A stretch of DNA of 64,000 nt from contig NZ_RYEV01000005.1 in NCBI RefSeq assembly GCF_004138485.1, forward strand, positions 1,040,827 through 1,104,826. Reading direction: 5' to 3'. Shown here piece by piece: positions 8,439 to 16,911 of this stretch. Both the position numbers and the translations under genes were made by a program. Each line of letters starts with the position of its first letter. Position 1 is the stretch's first letter. The notes below the pieces were generated by a model, which was not told where the DNA came from, ran no database searches, and saw only the letters and a list, made by a program, of their open reading frames with translations. The DNA comes from Peristeroidobacter soli. GTDB lineage: Bacteria > Pseudomonadota > Gammaproteobacteria > Steroidobacterales > Steroidobacteraceae.

Positions 8439-9202
8439 GGCCGGACCTCGATATGAGTATCGCGCAGATAGGTCTTCAAATCGGGAATCGGCAGTGCGCC
8501 CGTATGAAACACACTCGCGGCCAATGCGCCATCGACGTGCGCCTCGTTGAACACGCTGGCGAAATGTTCCTTCGCGCCTGCGCCACCCGAGGCGATCAGC
8601 GGTACCCGACACAACGCTCGCACGGCGCTGAGCTGCGCGATGTCGTATCCCTTGCGCACGCCGTCGCTCGCCATGCAGTTGAGCACGATCTCGCCCGCGC
8701 CACGCTCCTGCACTTCGCGCACCCAATCCAACGTCTTGCGCGCGGTGTTACGAGTGCGTTCCGGGTCGCCGGTGAATTGATACACCTGATAGGCGCCGTC
8801 GACCGTCTGACTGTCGATACCCACCACCACGCACTGCGCGCCGAAACGCGCACTGAGCCGGCTGATCAATTCAGGATCGGCCAGGGCAGGAGAGTTGATC
8901 GACACCTTCTCCGCGCCTTCACCGAGCACTTCCTCCGCATCGGCGACGCTACGAATGCCGCCTGCCACACAGAAAGGAATATCCAGGATGCGAGCGATAC
9001 GACGGATCCAGCTGCGATCCACCGTGCGTCCATCGGGGCTCGCGGTGATGTCGTAGAACACCAGCTCATCGGCGCCTTCGTCACGATAGCGCTGCGCCAG
9101 TTCCAGGATGTCGCCCACGACCACGTGGTCGCGGAAGCGCACGCCTTTGACGACCTGACCGTCTCTTACATCGAGACAGGGGATGATGCGTTTGGCAAGA
9201 AT
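8435..9202 (-). CDS. hisF: Imidazole glycerol phosphate synthase cyclase subunit HisF, ATT start
   Basis: TIM-barrel cyclase subunit that pairs with HisH to make imidazole-glycerol phosphate and AICAR. The family N-terminus (M)[19 protein letters not shown] is fully present and carries the catalytic Asp in CLDV, but its first codon is ATT (9202-9200). Reading upstream in frame there is only GGA GCT GCG GCC before a TGA stop, and no ATG, GTG or TTG; the first such codon downstream would delete strand beta-1 and the catalytic Asp. GAGGAG sits 8 nt before the ATT. From ATT the protein is 255 residues, the usual length. It overlaps the hisA 3' end by 37 bp. Confidence 0.93.
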   Translation of the reverse strand: MLAKRIIPCLDVRDGQVVKGVRFRDHVVVGDILELAQRYRDEGADELVFYDITASPDGRTVDRSWIRRIARILDIPFCVAGGIRSVADAEEVLGEGAEKVSINSPALADPELISRLSARFGAQCVVVGIDSQTVDGAYQVYQFTGDPERTRNTARKTLDWVREVQERGAGEIVLNCMASDGVRKGYDIAQLSAVRALCRVPLIASGGAGAKEHFASVFNEAHVDGALAASVFHTGALPIPDLKTYLRDTHIEVRP

Positions 9203-9924
9203 GGCCGCAGCTCCTCAGGTGAAATCTTGTTTTCCAGCAGCGCTTTGCCGCTGATCACGGCAGCAACGCCGCAGTCGCGCAGGGCGATCAGGTCACGCGC
9301 GGTGGCGACACCGCCGGACGCTTGCCACTGCAGCTCGGGAAATCTGCGCACCGCATCCGCGTACAGCTCGAAGTTCGGGCCGGTGAGCGCGCCGTCTCGG
9401 GCGACGTCGGTGCACAGTACGTGATTGATGCCGGAGCGCATGTAACGTTCGACCAGGCTCCACAGATTGACACTGCTGGTCTGTTGCCAGCCGTGCGTCG
9501 TGAGCATCGGCAGGCCTGAGTCATCCAGGCGCACGTCCAATGCCAGCACGATACGCGTCGGATCGACTTCCGACAGCCAGGAAATCACCACGTCGGGTGA
9601 ATTGATGGCGACACTGCCGACGACGGCGCGTTCGACGCCGGTCTCCAGCAGCGCCTTGACGCGCTCCAGCGAGCGCAGGCCGCCACCGACCTGCAGCTTG
9701 AGCGAGCGGTCGCCGGCGAACTTCACGATAGCCTCGCGGTTCGCCTGGGTACCGTCCTTCGCGCCGTCGAGATCGACGACATGAATGCGGCGCGCCCCGA
9801 AGGCGCGATAGCGGGCCAGGATTTCGGCCGGATCGTTCGAATACACCGTCTCGGCGGCGAAGTCGCCCTTGAACAGGCGCACGCACCGGCCTTCCTTCAG
9901 ATCGATGGCAGGAATCAGCTCCAT
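9166..9924 (-). CDS. hisA: HisA, ProFAR isomerase
   Basis: 1-(5-phosphoribosyl)-5-[(5-phosphoribosylamino)methylideneamino]imidazole-4-carboxamide isomerase, 252 residues, a half-barrel-duplicated TIM barrel. Visible motifs: [20 protein letters not shown] with the first catalytic Asp, [33 protein letters not shown] with the second catalytic Asp, and [11 protein letters not shown]. Start chosen at the ATG giving MELIPAID; it lies 7 bp after the hisH stop with GAAAGAAC upstream. Cytoplasmic, step 4 of the pathway. Confidence 0.96.
   Translation of the reverse strand: MELIPAIDLKEGRCVRLFKGDFAAETVYSNDPAEILARYRAFGARRIHVVDLDGAKDGTQANREAIVKFAGDRSLKLQVGGGLRSLERVKALLETGVERAVVGSVAINSPDVVISWLSEVDPTRIVLALDVRLDDSGLPMLTTHGWQQTSSVNLWSLVERYMRSGINHVLCTDVARDGALTGPNFELYADAVRRFPELQWQASGGVATARDLIALRDCGVAAVISGKALLENKISPEELRPFLPNASSPVSM
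9211..9216 (-). promoter_or_regulatory. Ribosome-binding site that fixes the hisF ATT start
   Basis: GAGGAG on the minus strand, inside the hisA coding region, 8 nt upstream of ATT at 9202. A strong Shine-Dalgarno at ideal spacing supports initiation at this non-standard codon. Confidence 0.65.
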
Positions 9925-9931
9925 GGTTCTT

Positions 9932-10537
9932 TCAATGAGTCTGTTGCAGTTGCAGGAAATTACGCAGCAGCAACGCGCCGATACGCGCCGAGCGTTCCGG
10001 GTGGAACTGCGCGCCGAACACGTTGCCGCTCTGGACCAGCGCGGAGAATTGCTCGCCATAGGTCGAGGTCGCGACGGTGAGCGGGCTGACCGGCGCCGAA
10101 TAGCTGTGCACGAAATAAACATGATCGCCGGGCTGAATGTCCTGGAGCAGCGGTGAGCCGGGCTCGAACTCCAGTTGATTCCAGCCCATGTGCGGCACCG
10201 GCAGATCGTCGCGATCGGCGAAGCGACGCACGCGTCCGGGCAGCAGACCGAGACAGGGCACTTCGCCTTCCTCGGAGGATTCGAACAACAGCTGCATGCC
10301 GACGCAGATGCCGAGCATGGGCTGCCGCAGCTTGCGAATCGTATCGACCAGGCCGGGGATCTTCTGCAGCCGGCCCATGCAATCGGCCGCGGCGCCGACG
10401 CCGGGCAAAATCACATGCGAGGCGGCGCGAATCCGCTCAGGATCGGTCGTGAGCTCGGAGGCCACGCCGAGTCGATCGATGGCGTAGCGGAGGGAGGCGA
10501 TGTTGGCACCGCCACTGTCGATGATCGCGAGCTGCAT
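9932..10537 (-). CDS. hisH: HisH, glutamine amidotransferase subunit of IGP synthase
   Basis: Class I glutamine amidotransferase that supplies ammonia to HisF; 201 residues. The nucleophile Cys is in GICVGMQLLFESSEEG, the oxyanion strand in ILPGVGAAADCM, and the catalytic His/Glu in FGAQFHPERS. The ATG shares one base with the hisB stop (TAATG), so the pair is coupled. Length is normal for the family. Confidence 0.96.
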   Translation of the reverse strand: MQLAIIDSGGANIASLRYAIDRLGVASELTTDPERIRAASHVILPGVGAAADCMGRLQKIPGLVDTIRKLRQPMLGICVGMQLLFESSEEGEVPCLGLLPGRVRRFADRDDLPVPHMGWNQLEFEPGSPLLQDIQPGDHVYFVHSYSAPVSPLTVATSTYGEQFSALVQSGNVFGAQFHPERSARIGALLLRNFLQLQQTH

Positions 10538-11613
10538 TACAACGTGCCCTTGGTGCTCGGCAATTCCGTGTCCGTGATACGAAACGCCTGGCGCAATGTA
10601 CGACCGACGCCTTTGAAACAGGCTTCGATCATGTGATGAGTGTTCTCGCCCTGAACTTTCAGATTGATCGCCGCGCCCAGGGTCTCCGCCAGCGAGCGGA
10701 AGAAATGGGGCACCAGCTCGGTGGGCAGCTGGCCGACGGAATCCCGACCGAATTGACCCTCGAACACGAAGTAGGGCCGGCCCGACAGATCGATGGCGAC
10801 CTGCGCCAGCGCTTCGTCCATGGGCAGCAGGAAGCCGTAGCGATGAATGCCACGCTTGTCGCCGAGCGCCTGCTTCAACGCCTGGCCAAGCGCCAGCGCG
10901 CAGTCCTCGACGGTGTGATGTTCATCGATGTGCAGATCGCCCTTGCAGGTGAGCTGCAACGAGAAGCCGCCGTGCTTGGCGATCTGCTCGAGCATGTGAT
11001 CGAAGAAGCCGAGGCCGGTCTCGATGTGGATCGGCGTCTCGCGATCCAGGTTCACTTCGACCTTGATGTCGGTTTCTTTGGTCTTGCGAACCACCGTGGC
11101 GGTACGAGCCCGCGCGGTGAGGCGAGCGGCGATCTCGGGCCACGTGTCGCCCGGTGTTTCTTCCGTGCGCACCCGAATGCCCTGAATGCCAAGGTTGGTT
11201 GCGAGCTGCAGATCGGTCTCGCGATCGCCGATGACGTAGCTGTGCTCGCGATCGAGCGGAGTCTTTTTCAGGTAATCATCGAGCAGGCCGGTCTTCGGTT
11301 TGCGGCATTCGCAGTCGTCGGCCGGCTGGTGTGGGCAAATGAATTCTTCGGCGAACGTGATGCCTTGCGACTTCAACAATTCGCGCAGGAAATCGTGCGG
11401 CTCCCGGAAGGTCGGCTCCGGGAAGCTCTCGGTGCCCAGGCCGTCCTGATTGCTCACCATCACGAACGTGTAGCCGGCATCGCGCAGTCGCTGCAGAGCT
11501 GCGATCACATCCGGCACCAGTCCGAACTTCTGCAAGCTGTCGATCTGCTTGTCGGCGGGCTCCGTGATGATCGTGCCGTCGCGATCGATGAATAGAACGC
11601 GTTGGCCGCTCAT
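10537..11613 (-). CDS. hisB: HisB, bifunctional histidinol-phosphatase/IGP dehydratase
   Basis: 358-residue fusion. N-terminal HAD-type histidinol-phosphate phosphatase (LFIDRDGTI with the nucleophile Asp, VSNQDGLG, and a Cys/His zinc loop [15 protein letters not shown]). The C-terminal IGP dehydratase (about 165-358) has the paired His motifs [14 protein letters not shown] and [13 protein letters not shown] that bind manganese. This fused form is typical of gammaproteobacteria. The ATG overlaps the hisC stop as ATGA. Confidence 0.96.
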   Translation of the reverse strand: MSGQRVLFIDRDGTIITEPADKQIDSLQKFGLVPDVIAALQRLRDAGYTFVMVSNQDGLGTESFPEPTFREPHDFLRELLKSQGITFAEEFICPHQPADDCECRKPKTGLLDDYLKKTPLDREHSYVIGDRETDLQLATNLGIQGIRVRTEETPGDTWPEIAARLTARARTATVVRKTKETDIKVEVNLDRETPIHIETGLGFFDHMLEQIAKHGGFSLQLTCKGDLHIDEHHTVEDCALALGQALKQALGDKRGIHRYGFLLPMDEALAQVAIDLSGRPYFVFEGQFGRDSVGQLPTELVPHFFRSLAETLGAAINLKVQGENTHHMIEACFKGVGRTLRQAFRITDTELPSTKGTL

Positions 11614-12686
11614 GCCGGAACTCCCGATGCCTGGGCCACACCACGGATGAGTCGATCATTCTGATCGGGCGTGCCGATGGAAATACGCAGGCTGCTGCCG
11701 AGGCCGGGCTGCGAGCGAGGATCGCGAATGATCAAGCCGGCCGACAGGGCGGCGCGCAGAACGGCGTCGGCGTCGTTGCAGTCGACCAGGATGAAATTGG
11801 CATGACTGGGCCACACTTCGCGAATCAGCGGCAGCGAGGCGAGGCCTTCGCAGACACGGGCGCGCTCGGTCAGGATCAGCTCGATGCGCTTCTTCGATTC
11901 CGCGACGTGCTCGTCATCCGTCAAATGCAGTACCGAGTCGATGGTATGTGTAGGCAGTGCATATGGCGTGATCACGCGGGTGAGCAGACTGATGATGTCT
12001 TCGTGTGCGATCAGGGCGCCACAACGCGCACCAGCCAGCGCATAGGCTTTCGACAACGTGCGCAGGATCACGAGGTTCGGGAAGCGCTCCAGGTCCTGCA
12101 CCATGCTCGGGATGTTGGCGAACTCGATATACGCTTCGTCGACGACGATGAGCGACTTGTTGCTCAGCTGCGCGCACAGCACTTCAATCGAAGCGCGGTC
12201 GAGCAGATTGCCGGTGGGATTGTTGGGCGTGCAGATGAACACCAGTTTGACGTTCTCGCGCCAGGCGGCGAGTACGCCCTGCACATCCAGCTCGAAGCCA
12301 CGCTCTTTGAGCAGCGGCACTTCGATGACGCCGGCACCTTGAATGCGCGCCGAGACTTTATACATGCCAAAGGTGGGCGGGCAGATCAGCACGCTGTCTT
12401 CACCAGCGCGACAGAAAGCACGAACCAGCAGATCGATGCCTTCATCGCTGCCGCGGCCCGCGATCACGTTCTTCGGCGAGGTGCCGTAGAGCCTGGCCAG
12501 GTGTTCGATGAGCTCATCGGGCTGCGGCTCGGGATAGCGGTTGAGGCCGGCATGCGACGCGTCGCCGTCGGCCCGCCAGGGCATTTCGTTGGCGTGCAGG
12601 CGCTCGAGCGTCGGTTCCCACGCCGCGTGTTGATACGGCTGCAGCGACAGGATGTCGGGCCGTGCGAGATTCAGGATCGGGTTCAT
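11610..12686 (-). CDS. hisC: HisC, histidinol-phosphate aminotransferase
   Basis: PLP-dependent fold type I aminotransferase, 358 residues, converting imidazole-acetol phosphate to histidinol phosphate. Motifs: [31 protein letters not shown] and the PLP Lys in [15 protein letters not shown]. Start set at the ATG giving [13 protein letters not shown]; this ATG overlaps the hisD stop (ATGA), and upstream residues in the longer reading lie inside hisD. Its own stop overlaps hisB in the same way. Confidence 0.96.
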   Translation of the reverse strand: MNPILNLARPDILSLQPYQHAAWEPTLERLHANEMPWRADGDASHAGLNRYPEPQPDELIEHLARLYGTSPKNVIAGRGSDEGIDLLVRAFCRAGEDSVLICPPTFGMYKVSARIQGAGVIEVPLLKERGFELDVQGVLAAWRENVKLVFICTPNNPTGNLLDRASIEVLCAQLSNKSLIVVDEAYIEFANIPSMVQDLERFPNLVILRTLSKAYALAGARCGALIAHEDIISLLTRVITPYALPTHTIDSVLHLTDDEHVAESKKRIELILTERARVCEGLASLPLIREVWPSHANFILVDCNDADAVLRAALSAGLIIRDPRSQPGLGSSLRISIGTPDQNDRLIRGVAQASGVPA

Positions 12687-13996
12687 GTGGGATTCGCGAG
12701 TTGGCGCAGGCGCACTTGCACTGCGTTGGCGTGTGCGTCCAGACCTTCGAGGCCGGCGATGGTGATGGCGGTCGGGCCGAGATCGCGCAGGCCCTCGGCG
12801 CTCAGTTCCTGCACCGTCATGCGCCGCTGGAAATCCACCAGCGACAGGCCGCTGTAGGCGCGGGCAAAGCCATAGGTCGGCAACACGTGATTCGTGCCGC
12901 TGCAGTAGTCGCCCATCGTTTCGGGCGTCCACGCACCGAGAAACACGGAGCCGGCGTTACGAATGCTGGGCAACCAATCGCGAGGCTTGGCGACCTGCAC
13001 GATCAAATGTTCCGGCGCGTAGGCGTTGCTCAGATCGAAGGCCGCTTGCAGCGAGTCGACGAGGAACAAACGCGCGTGATTGATGGACTCGCGCAGCGTG
13101 CTCTCACGGCCGAGGCGGCGCATCTGCGCTTCCAATTGCTCCAACGTGGCTTCGGCGAGCTTACGTGAGGTGGTGACGAGAATGGCCTGAGCGTCGGCGC
13201 TGTGCTCGGCCTGGGCGAGCAGGTCGGCAGCGACGAATTCGGCGTTGGCGTCTTCATCGGCGATGACCAGCACTTCGGACGGGCCAGCCGGCAGATCGAG
13301 GGCCGCGCCATCCGGATCGTTCGCCGCGAGAATCTTCGCCGCGGTGACCCAGGCACTGCCAGGGCCGAACACTTTGTCGACTTTCGGAATCGATGCCGTG
13401 CCATAGGCCATCGCAGCGATGGCTTGCGCACCGCCGACTTTGAATACGCGCTCGACGCCGCACAATCGGGCCGCGACCAACACGGCAGGATCAGCGGTGC
13501 CGTCTTTGCGAGGCGGCGTGCAGATGATTCGAGTCGGACAGCCGGCGATGCTTGCAGGCACGGCCAGCATGATGGCGGCGGAGGGCAGGGGCGCGACGCC
13601 CGCCGGGACATACAAACCGACCGCATCGATGGCGCGGAAGTGACGTTCGCAGATCACGCCGGGCGATGTTTCGATTCGCAGCGGGGTGCCGAGCTGGGCT
13701 TCGTGGAAACGACGCACGTTGCTGATGGCGCGTTCGAGAGCTGCGCGCTGCTCGGCATTGAGCGCCTTGTCCGCGGCGGCGAATTCGGCGGCATCGGCTT
13801 CGAGGGACGTGAGCTTCACGCCGTCGAAGCGTTCGGTGAACTCGAACAGGGCCTGATCGCCGCGAGCACGAACGTCCTTGATGATCTCGCTGACGCGTCG
13901 ATGCAAGCCGTCGGTATCCGCCTGCGCCGGCCGCCGCAAGGCAGCCCGCCGTTCATCCGCGGAAAGACTCGACCACTCCAGCAACGACAAGCTCAC
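12683..13996 (-). CDS. hisD: HisD, histidinol dehydrogenase
   Basis: NAD-dependent zinc enzyme for the last two steps of histidine synthesis. Motifs: GLYVPAGVAPLPSAA, VGGAQAIAAMAYGT, DLPAGPSEVLVIADE, LLAQAEHS, and DYCSGTNHVLPTYG with zinc ligands. The start is most likely the GTG at 13996, because AGAGAGG lies 6 nt upstream; a TTG two codons earlier abuts that site and is less favourable. That gives 437 residues, normal for the family. Separated from hisG by a 183-bp spacer full of hairpins. Confidence 0.94.
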   Translation of the reverse strand: MSLSLLEWSSLSADERRAALRRPAQADTDGLHRRVSEIIKDVRARGDQALFEFTERFDGVKLTSLEADAAEFAAADKALNAEQRAALERAISNVRRFHEAQLGTPLRIETSPGVICERHFRAIDAVGLYVPAGVAPLPSAAIMLAVPASIAGCPTRIICTPPRKDGTADPAVLVAARLCGVERVFKVGGAQAIAAMAYGTASIPKVDKVFGPGSAWVTAAKILAANDPDGAALDLPAGPSEVLVIADEDANAEFVAADLLAQAEHSADAQAILVTTSRKLAEATLEQLEAQMRRLGRESTLRESINHARLFLVDSLQAAFDLSNAYAPEHLIVQVAKPRDWLPSIRNAGSVFLGAWTPETMGDYCSGTNHVLPTYGFARAYSGLSLVDFQRRMTVQELSAEGLRDLGPTAITIAGLEGLDAHANAVQVRLRQLANPT

Positions 13997-14015
13997 GATC
14001 AACCTCTCTGGTCAA

Positions 14016-14165
14016 GTGGGTCGGGCCTGCGGCCCGACCCACAAATACATCATCGGCGTCAGGTTGGCGGGCTGCGGCCCGACCAACAAATACAACATCC
14101 GTTTCATGTTGTCGGGCTTGCGGCCCGACAACCAAATACAGCAGATGGCGGGCTTGCGGCCCACT
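14016..14165. repeat. Array of REP-like hairpins between hisG and hisD
   Basis: Four consecutive palindromes with core CGGGC-(T)TGC-GGCCCG. Copy 1 (14016-14042) is a perfect 12-bp stem, GTGGGTCGGGCC/GGCCCGACCCAC. Copy 2 (14063-14087) is a 10-bp stem with one bulged A. Copy 3 (14108-14132) is a perfect 10-bp stem, GTTGTCGGGC/GCCCGACAAC. Copy 4 (about 14147-14164) is degenerate. Copies 1-3 are each followed by AAATACA. Stem positions that differ between copies change on both arms. Probable intercistronic mRNA structure in the his transcript. Confidence 0.8.
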
Positions 14166-14179
14166 CAACCTTGCTGGCG

Positions 14180-15082
14180 TCAGGCCAGCATCTTTTCAAC
14201 CGGCAGCACCAGGATCGCACTCGCGCCCGCGCTCTTCAGGCTTTCGAGCGTTTCCCAGAACACGTTCTCGCGACACACGGCGTGCACGGCGACTTTGTCG
14301 CCGTTGCCGTCGAGCGGCACGATGGTCGGCGACTCACTGCCGGGCAACAGCTTGCGAATATCGGCAAGCTTCGAGCGCGGCGCGTGCAGCATGATGTACT
14401 TGCTTTCCTTCACCTGCTGCACGCCATCGATGCGCATCGTCAGGCGGTGGATCCAGTCCTGCTTTTCAGGGGAGACCGGCACCGGCGTGGTAATGATCGC
14501 GGCCTGGCTCTCCAGGATGGTTTCCGCTTCCCACAGGTGATTGGCCAGCAGAGTCGAGCCGCTCGACACCAGGTCGCAGATGAAATCGGCGCGGCCGAGG
14601 CGAGGCGCGATTTCCACGGCGCCGGACAACGTCACGATCTCAGCCTGTACGTCGCGCTGACGCAGGTAGCGGCCGAGAATGTTCGGATAGGTGGTGGCGA
14701 TGCGCTTGCCGTTCAGGGAGCGCGCGTCCTTGTATTCGACGCCATCGGGCACGGCGATCGACAGGCGGCACTTGCCGTAGTCGAGCGTCATCAACTGTTC
14801 GAACAGCGGCGTGACGCCTTTCGCCTGGAACGCGAGGCGCTTTTCCTCGATCACATTGATGCCGACGATGCCGAGATCGCACACGTCCTGTTGCACCAGG
14901 TCCGGAATGTCGTCATCGCGCACGAACAGCAGATCGAGCGGCATGTTCTCGCCGTAACACATCAGCTGGTCCTTGCCGCGGCTGTACTTCAAGCCGCAGC
15001 GGACCATCAAGTCCAGCGAGTTTTCGGTGAGGCGCCCGGACTTCTGCAGGGCTACTTTGAGACGGGTTGCTTTGTCCATCAT
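14180..15082 (-). CDS. hisG: HisG, ATP phosphoribosyltransferase (long form)
   Basis: First committed enzyme of histidine synthesis, 300 residues. This is the long HisG type, with a catalytic part (KVALQKSGRLTENSLDLM, DLGIVGINVI, GVEYKDARSLNGKRIATTYP, DLVSSGSTLLANHL) and a C-terminal regulatory domain (about 225-300) expected to give histidine feedback. It starts at the first of two adjacent ATGs; that ATG overlaps the stop of the upstream TrpR-like gene (ATGA). Downstream comes the hairpin array before hisD. Confidence 0.95.
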   Translation of the reverse strand: MMDKATRLKVALQKSGRLTENSLDLMVRCGLKYSRGKDQLMCYGENMPLDLLFVRDDDIPDLVQQDVCDLGIVGINVIEEKRLAFQAKGVTPLFEQLMTLDYGKCRLSIAVPDGVEYKDARSLNGKRIATTYPNILGRYLRQRDVQAEIVTLSGAVEIAPRLGRADFICDLVSSGSTLLANHLWEAETILESQAAIITTPVPVSPEKQDWIHRLTMRIDGVQQVKESKYIMLHAPRSKLADIRKLLPGSESPTIVPLDGNGDKVAVHAVCRENVFWETLESLKSAGASAILVLPVEKMLA

Positions 15083-15426
15083 GGTCGGACGCGCCCTGAG
15101 TCGGGTGAACGGAGGTCGGTGGAATCTTTCATGCGTTCGGCGGCCAAGGTATAGCCGCCATTGCCGTTGAGCAGGTAGCGCGCGACGCGACCGATGGTGG
15201 TCACGCTGACGCCGGTCTGCTTGTGAATTTCCCGGTACGGCACTCCTTGCTGGAGCAGGGCCACGACAGCCCATCGATCCGCGAGCGCCTGCAGTTCCGC
15301 CGGCGTACACAGGTCGCGAAAGAACGCGCGGCATTCTTCGATGCTGCGTAAGGTCAGGATGGCGCCAAACAGCGCTCGTTCCGCGAGCGCCTCCTGGCGC
15401 GGCGTCAATGCCCGATGCTCTTTCAT
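15079..15426 (-). CDS. TrpR-like regulator (YerC/YecD family), first gene of the his operon
   Basis: 115-residue helix-turn-helix protein related to TrpR. Recognisable features: LTPRQEALAERALFGAILTL, CTPAELQALADRWAVVALL and the recognition region VPYREIHKQTGVSVTTIGRVARYL. Its stop overlaps the hisG start (ATGA), so it is translated with the his genes. From memory, similar genes head his operons in Xanthomonadales. A palindrome 47 bp upstream of its start (15473-15492) could be its own operator, giving autoregulation; the effector (tryptophan, histidine or other) is unknown. Confidence 0.88.
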   Translation of the reverse strand: MKEHRALTPRQEALAERALFGAILTLRSIEECRAFFRDLCTPAELQALADRWAVVALLQQGVPYREIHKQTGVSVTTIGRVARYLLNGNGGYTLAAERMKDSTDLRSPDSGRVRP

Positions 15427-15472
15427 GGTGCCCCGAATCTTTGGAGGCCGGTACGAGGAGTGACTGTACTAG

Positions 15473-15492
15473 TGTATTAGCACGTTAATACA
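15473..15492. promoter_or_regulatory. Palindromic operator candidate upstream of the his operon
   Basis: TGTATTA-GCACGT-TAATACA, 7-bp perfect arms. A GTACTAGT sequence, resembling a TrpR half-operator, lies directly beside it (15466-15473). Position 47-66 bp before the TrpR-like start codon fits a repressor site over the promoter. No convincing -35/-10 pair was identified. Confidence 0.5.
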
Positions 15493-15633
15493 TTGATGCG
15501 GGTTGGGGCAAGCCCGTTACCGGCCTGGAACCGCTAACACGAAGAAATCGTGGTGATTTTTTCGTGACCCAGGTCGGCAACCGGGCAGGCTTTTCTTGAC
15601 CGAATCCGCCGGTTGACGCTACAGTCGGCGCTA

Positions 15634-15750
15634 CTCATCGAGACCGGCTGAGGGTCAGGCCCTTTGAAGCCGGGGCAACCGTCGAGACTAACCATCTCGA
15701 AAAGGTGCCAACTCCTGCGGGGAACTCCATTTGGAGCCCCGACAGATGAG
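15634..15750 (+). ncRNA. SAM-I (S-box) riboswitch upstream of metX
   Basis: The segment follows the SAM-I consensus: P1 5' strand CTCATCGAGA, then GAGGGTCAGGCCCTTTGAAG, the GGGCAACC of P3, a short variable helix (gtcgaga/tctcga), AAGGTGCCAACTCC with CCTGCGGGG, and the P1 3' strand GATGAG (15745-15750) pairing with CTCATC (15634-15639). It lies in the metX leader, so SAM should repress methionine synthesis genes. Confidence 0.9.
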
Positions 15751-15843
15751 TTGCTGTTGCAGCTGCCAGGCATTGCCGGGCGGTGGGGCACGGCGACCCG
15801 CCTCTACGGACCTCCGTGGGGTTTCTGCGATGAGCGAAACCTG

Positions 15844-15872
15844 TTCAGTCCCGGCCTTCGGCCGCGACTGAA
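15844..15872 (+). promoter_or_regulatory. Hairpin in the metX leader, possible expression platform
   Basis: TTCAGTC-C-CGGCC-TTC-GGCCG-C-GACTGAA: 12 base pairs with one C-C mismatch and a 3-nt loop. It ends 8 nt before the metX ribosome-binding site GGAG (15881-15884) and has no U-tract, so it is not a normal intrinsic terminator. It could affect ribosome access. Confidence 0.5.
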
Positions 15873-15894
15873 GTCGATACGGAGTGTTCGATTC

Positions 15895-16911
15895 ATGAAT
15901 GCTGTGCCCGCGCGCACCCCCGTGATTGTTCACGAGGGCGTGCTGGAGCTTGATCAACCCTTGCCGCTGCATTTTGGCGGTGAGCTGAAAGACGTCCGGG
16001 TCGCGTGGCGACTGGTCGGCAATCCTGCCGCGCCCGTCATCGCCGCGCTCGGTGGCATTTCCGCCGGTCGTGCCGTCGTCGACACGCCCAATGAAAAAGG
16101 TTGGTGGAGCGACATCATCGGCCCCGGCCGTGCGCTCGACAGCAGTGGCTATCGCATTCTCGGCATCGACTTCGTCGGTGGCAGTGGTGGCAGTACCGGC
16201 CCGCGATCCGGCCAGAATGACTTCCCCTCGATCGCCTCTCAAGACCAGGCTGAGCTGCTACGTCGAGTGCTGGTGCATCTGAACCTGGGATCCTTGGAAG
16301 CGATCGTCGGCGCGTCCTACGGCGGCATGGTCGCGCTCGCGTTCGCCGAAAGATTTCCTGATCTGGTGAAGCGCATCGTCGTGATCAGCGCCGCGCATCG
16401 GTCACATCCGATGTCGACGGCCTGGCGCAGCGTGCAGCGCGCGGTCGTTCGTTACGCAGCCCAGAATGGGCAGGGCGCCGAAGGCTTGCGTCTGGCTCGC
16501 GCGCTGGCGATGGCGACGTATCGCAGTCCCGCCGAGTTCGAACAACGGTTCGCCGGCCCGGCGACGCGTGTGGATGGACGTTTCCAATTCCCGGTCGAGT
16601 CCTATCTGCTGTCGCGTGGCGATGCCTACGCCGCCGCCTATATTCCCGAAGCTTTCGTGTGCCTGTCGGAGTCCATCGATCTGCATCAGGTCGATCCGGC
16701 GAAGATTCGCGTGCCCACCTGGCTGGTGGCGGTCATCGAGGATCAGCTCGTGCCGCTGTCGGACATGCGCATGCTGAGACAGTCGGTCAGCGGCCCGGTG
16801 CAGCTCGCCGAGTTCTCGTCGTTGTACGGCCACGATGCTTTCTTGAAAGAGACGCAGGCACTGCATGAGGTGTTCACCCGTGCACTGTCGACTACCGGAG
16901 ATTTGAAATGA
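15895..16911 (+). CDS. metX: Homoserine O-acyltransferase MetX
   Basis: Alpha/beta-hydrolase fold enzyme that activates homoserine by acylation, first step of methionine synthesis; 338 residues. The nucleophile Ser is in GASYGGMVAL, the acid Asp in EDQLVPLSDM and the His in LYGHDAFLKE. The short length and sequence resemble the Xanthomonas-type MetX; such enzymes can use succinyl-CoA rather than acetyl-CoA, so the acyl donor is uncertain. Start chosen at ATG with GGAG 10 nt upstream; the longer upstream reading runs through the riboswitch. The stop overlaps metB (ATGA). Confidence 0.92.
   Translation: MNAVPARTPVIVHEGVLELDQPLPLHFGGELKDVRVAWRLVGNPAAPVIAALGGISAGRAVVDTPNEKGWWSDIIGPGRALDSSGYRILGIDFVGGSGGSTGPRSGQNDFPSIASQDQAELLRRVLVHLNLGSLEAIVGASYGGMVALAFAERFPDLVKRIVVISAAHRSHPMSTAWRSVQRAVVRYAAQNGQGAEGLRLARALAMATYRSPAEFEQRFAGPATRVDGRFQFPVESYLLSRGDAYAAAYIPEAFVCLSESIDLHQVDPAKIRVPTWLVAVIEDQLVPLSDMRMLRQSVSGPVQLAEFSSLYGHDAFLKETQALHEVFTRALSTTGDLK

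Noticed and set aside
13202-15154. 650-codon open frame on the plus strand across hisD and hisG
   Set aside because: It lies antisense to two certain genes in high-GC DNA; its translation has no family features and it passes through the hairpin array.
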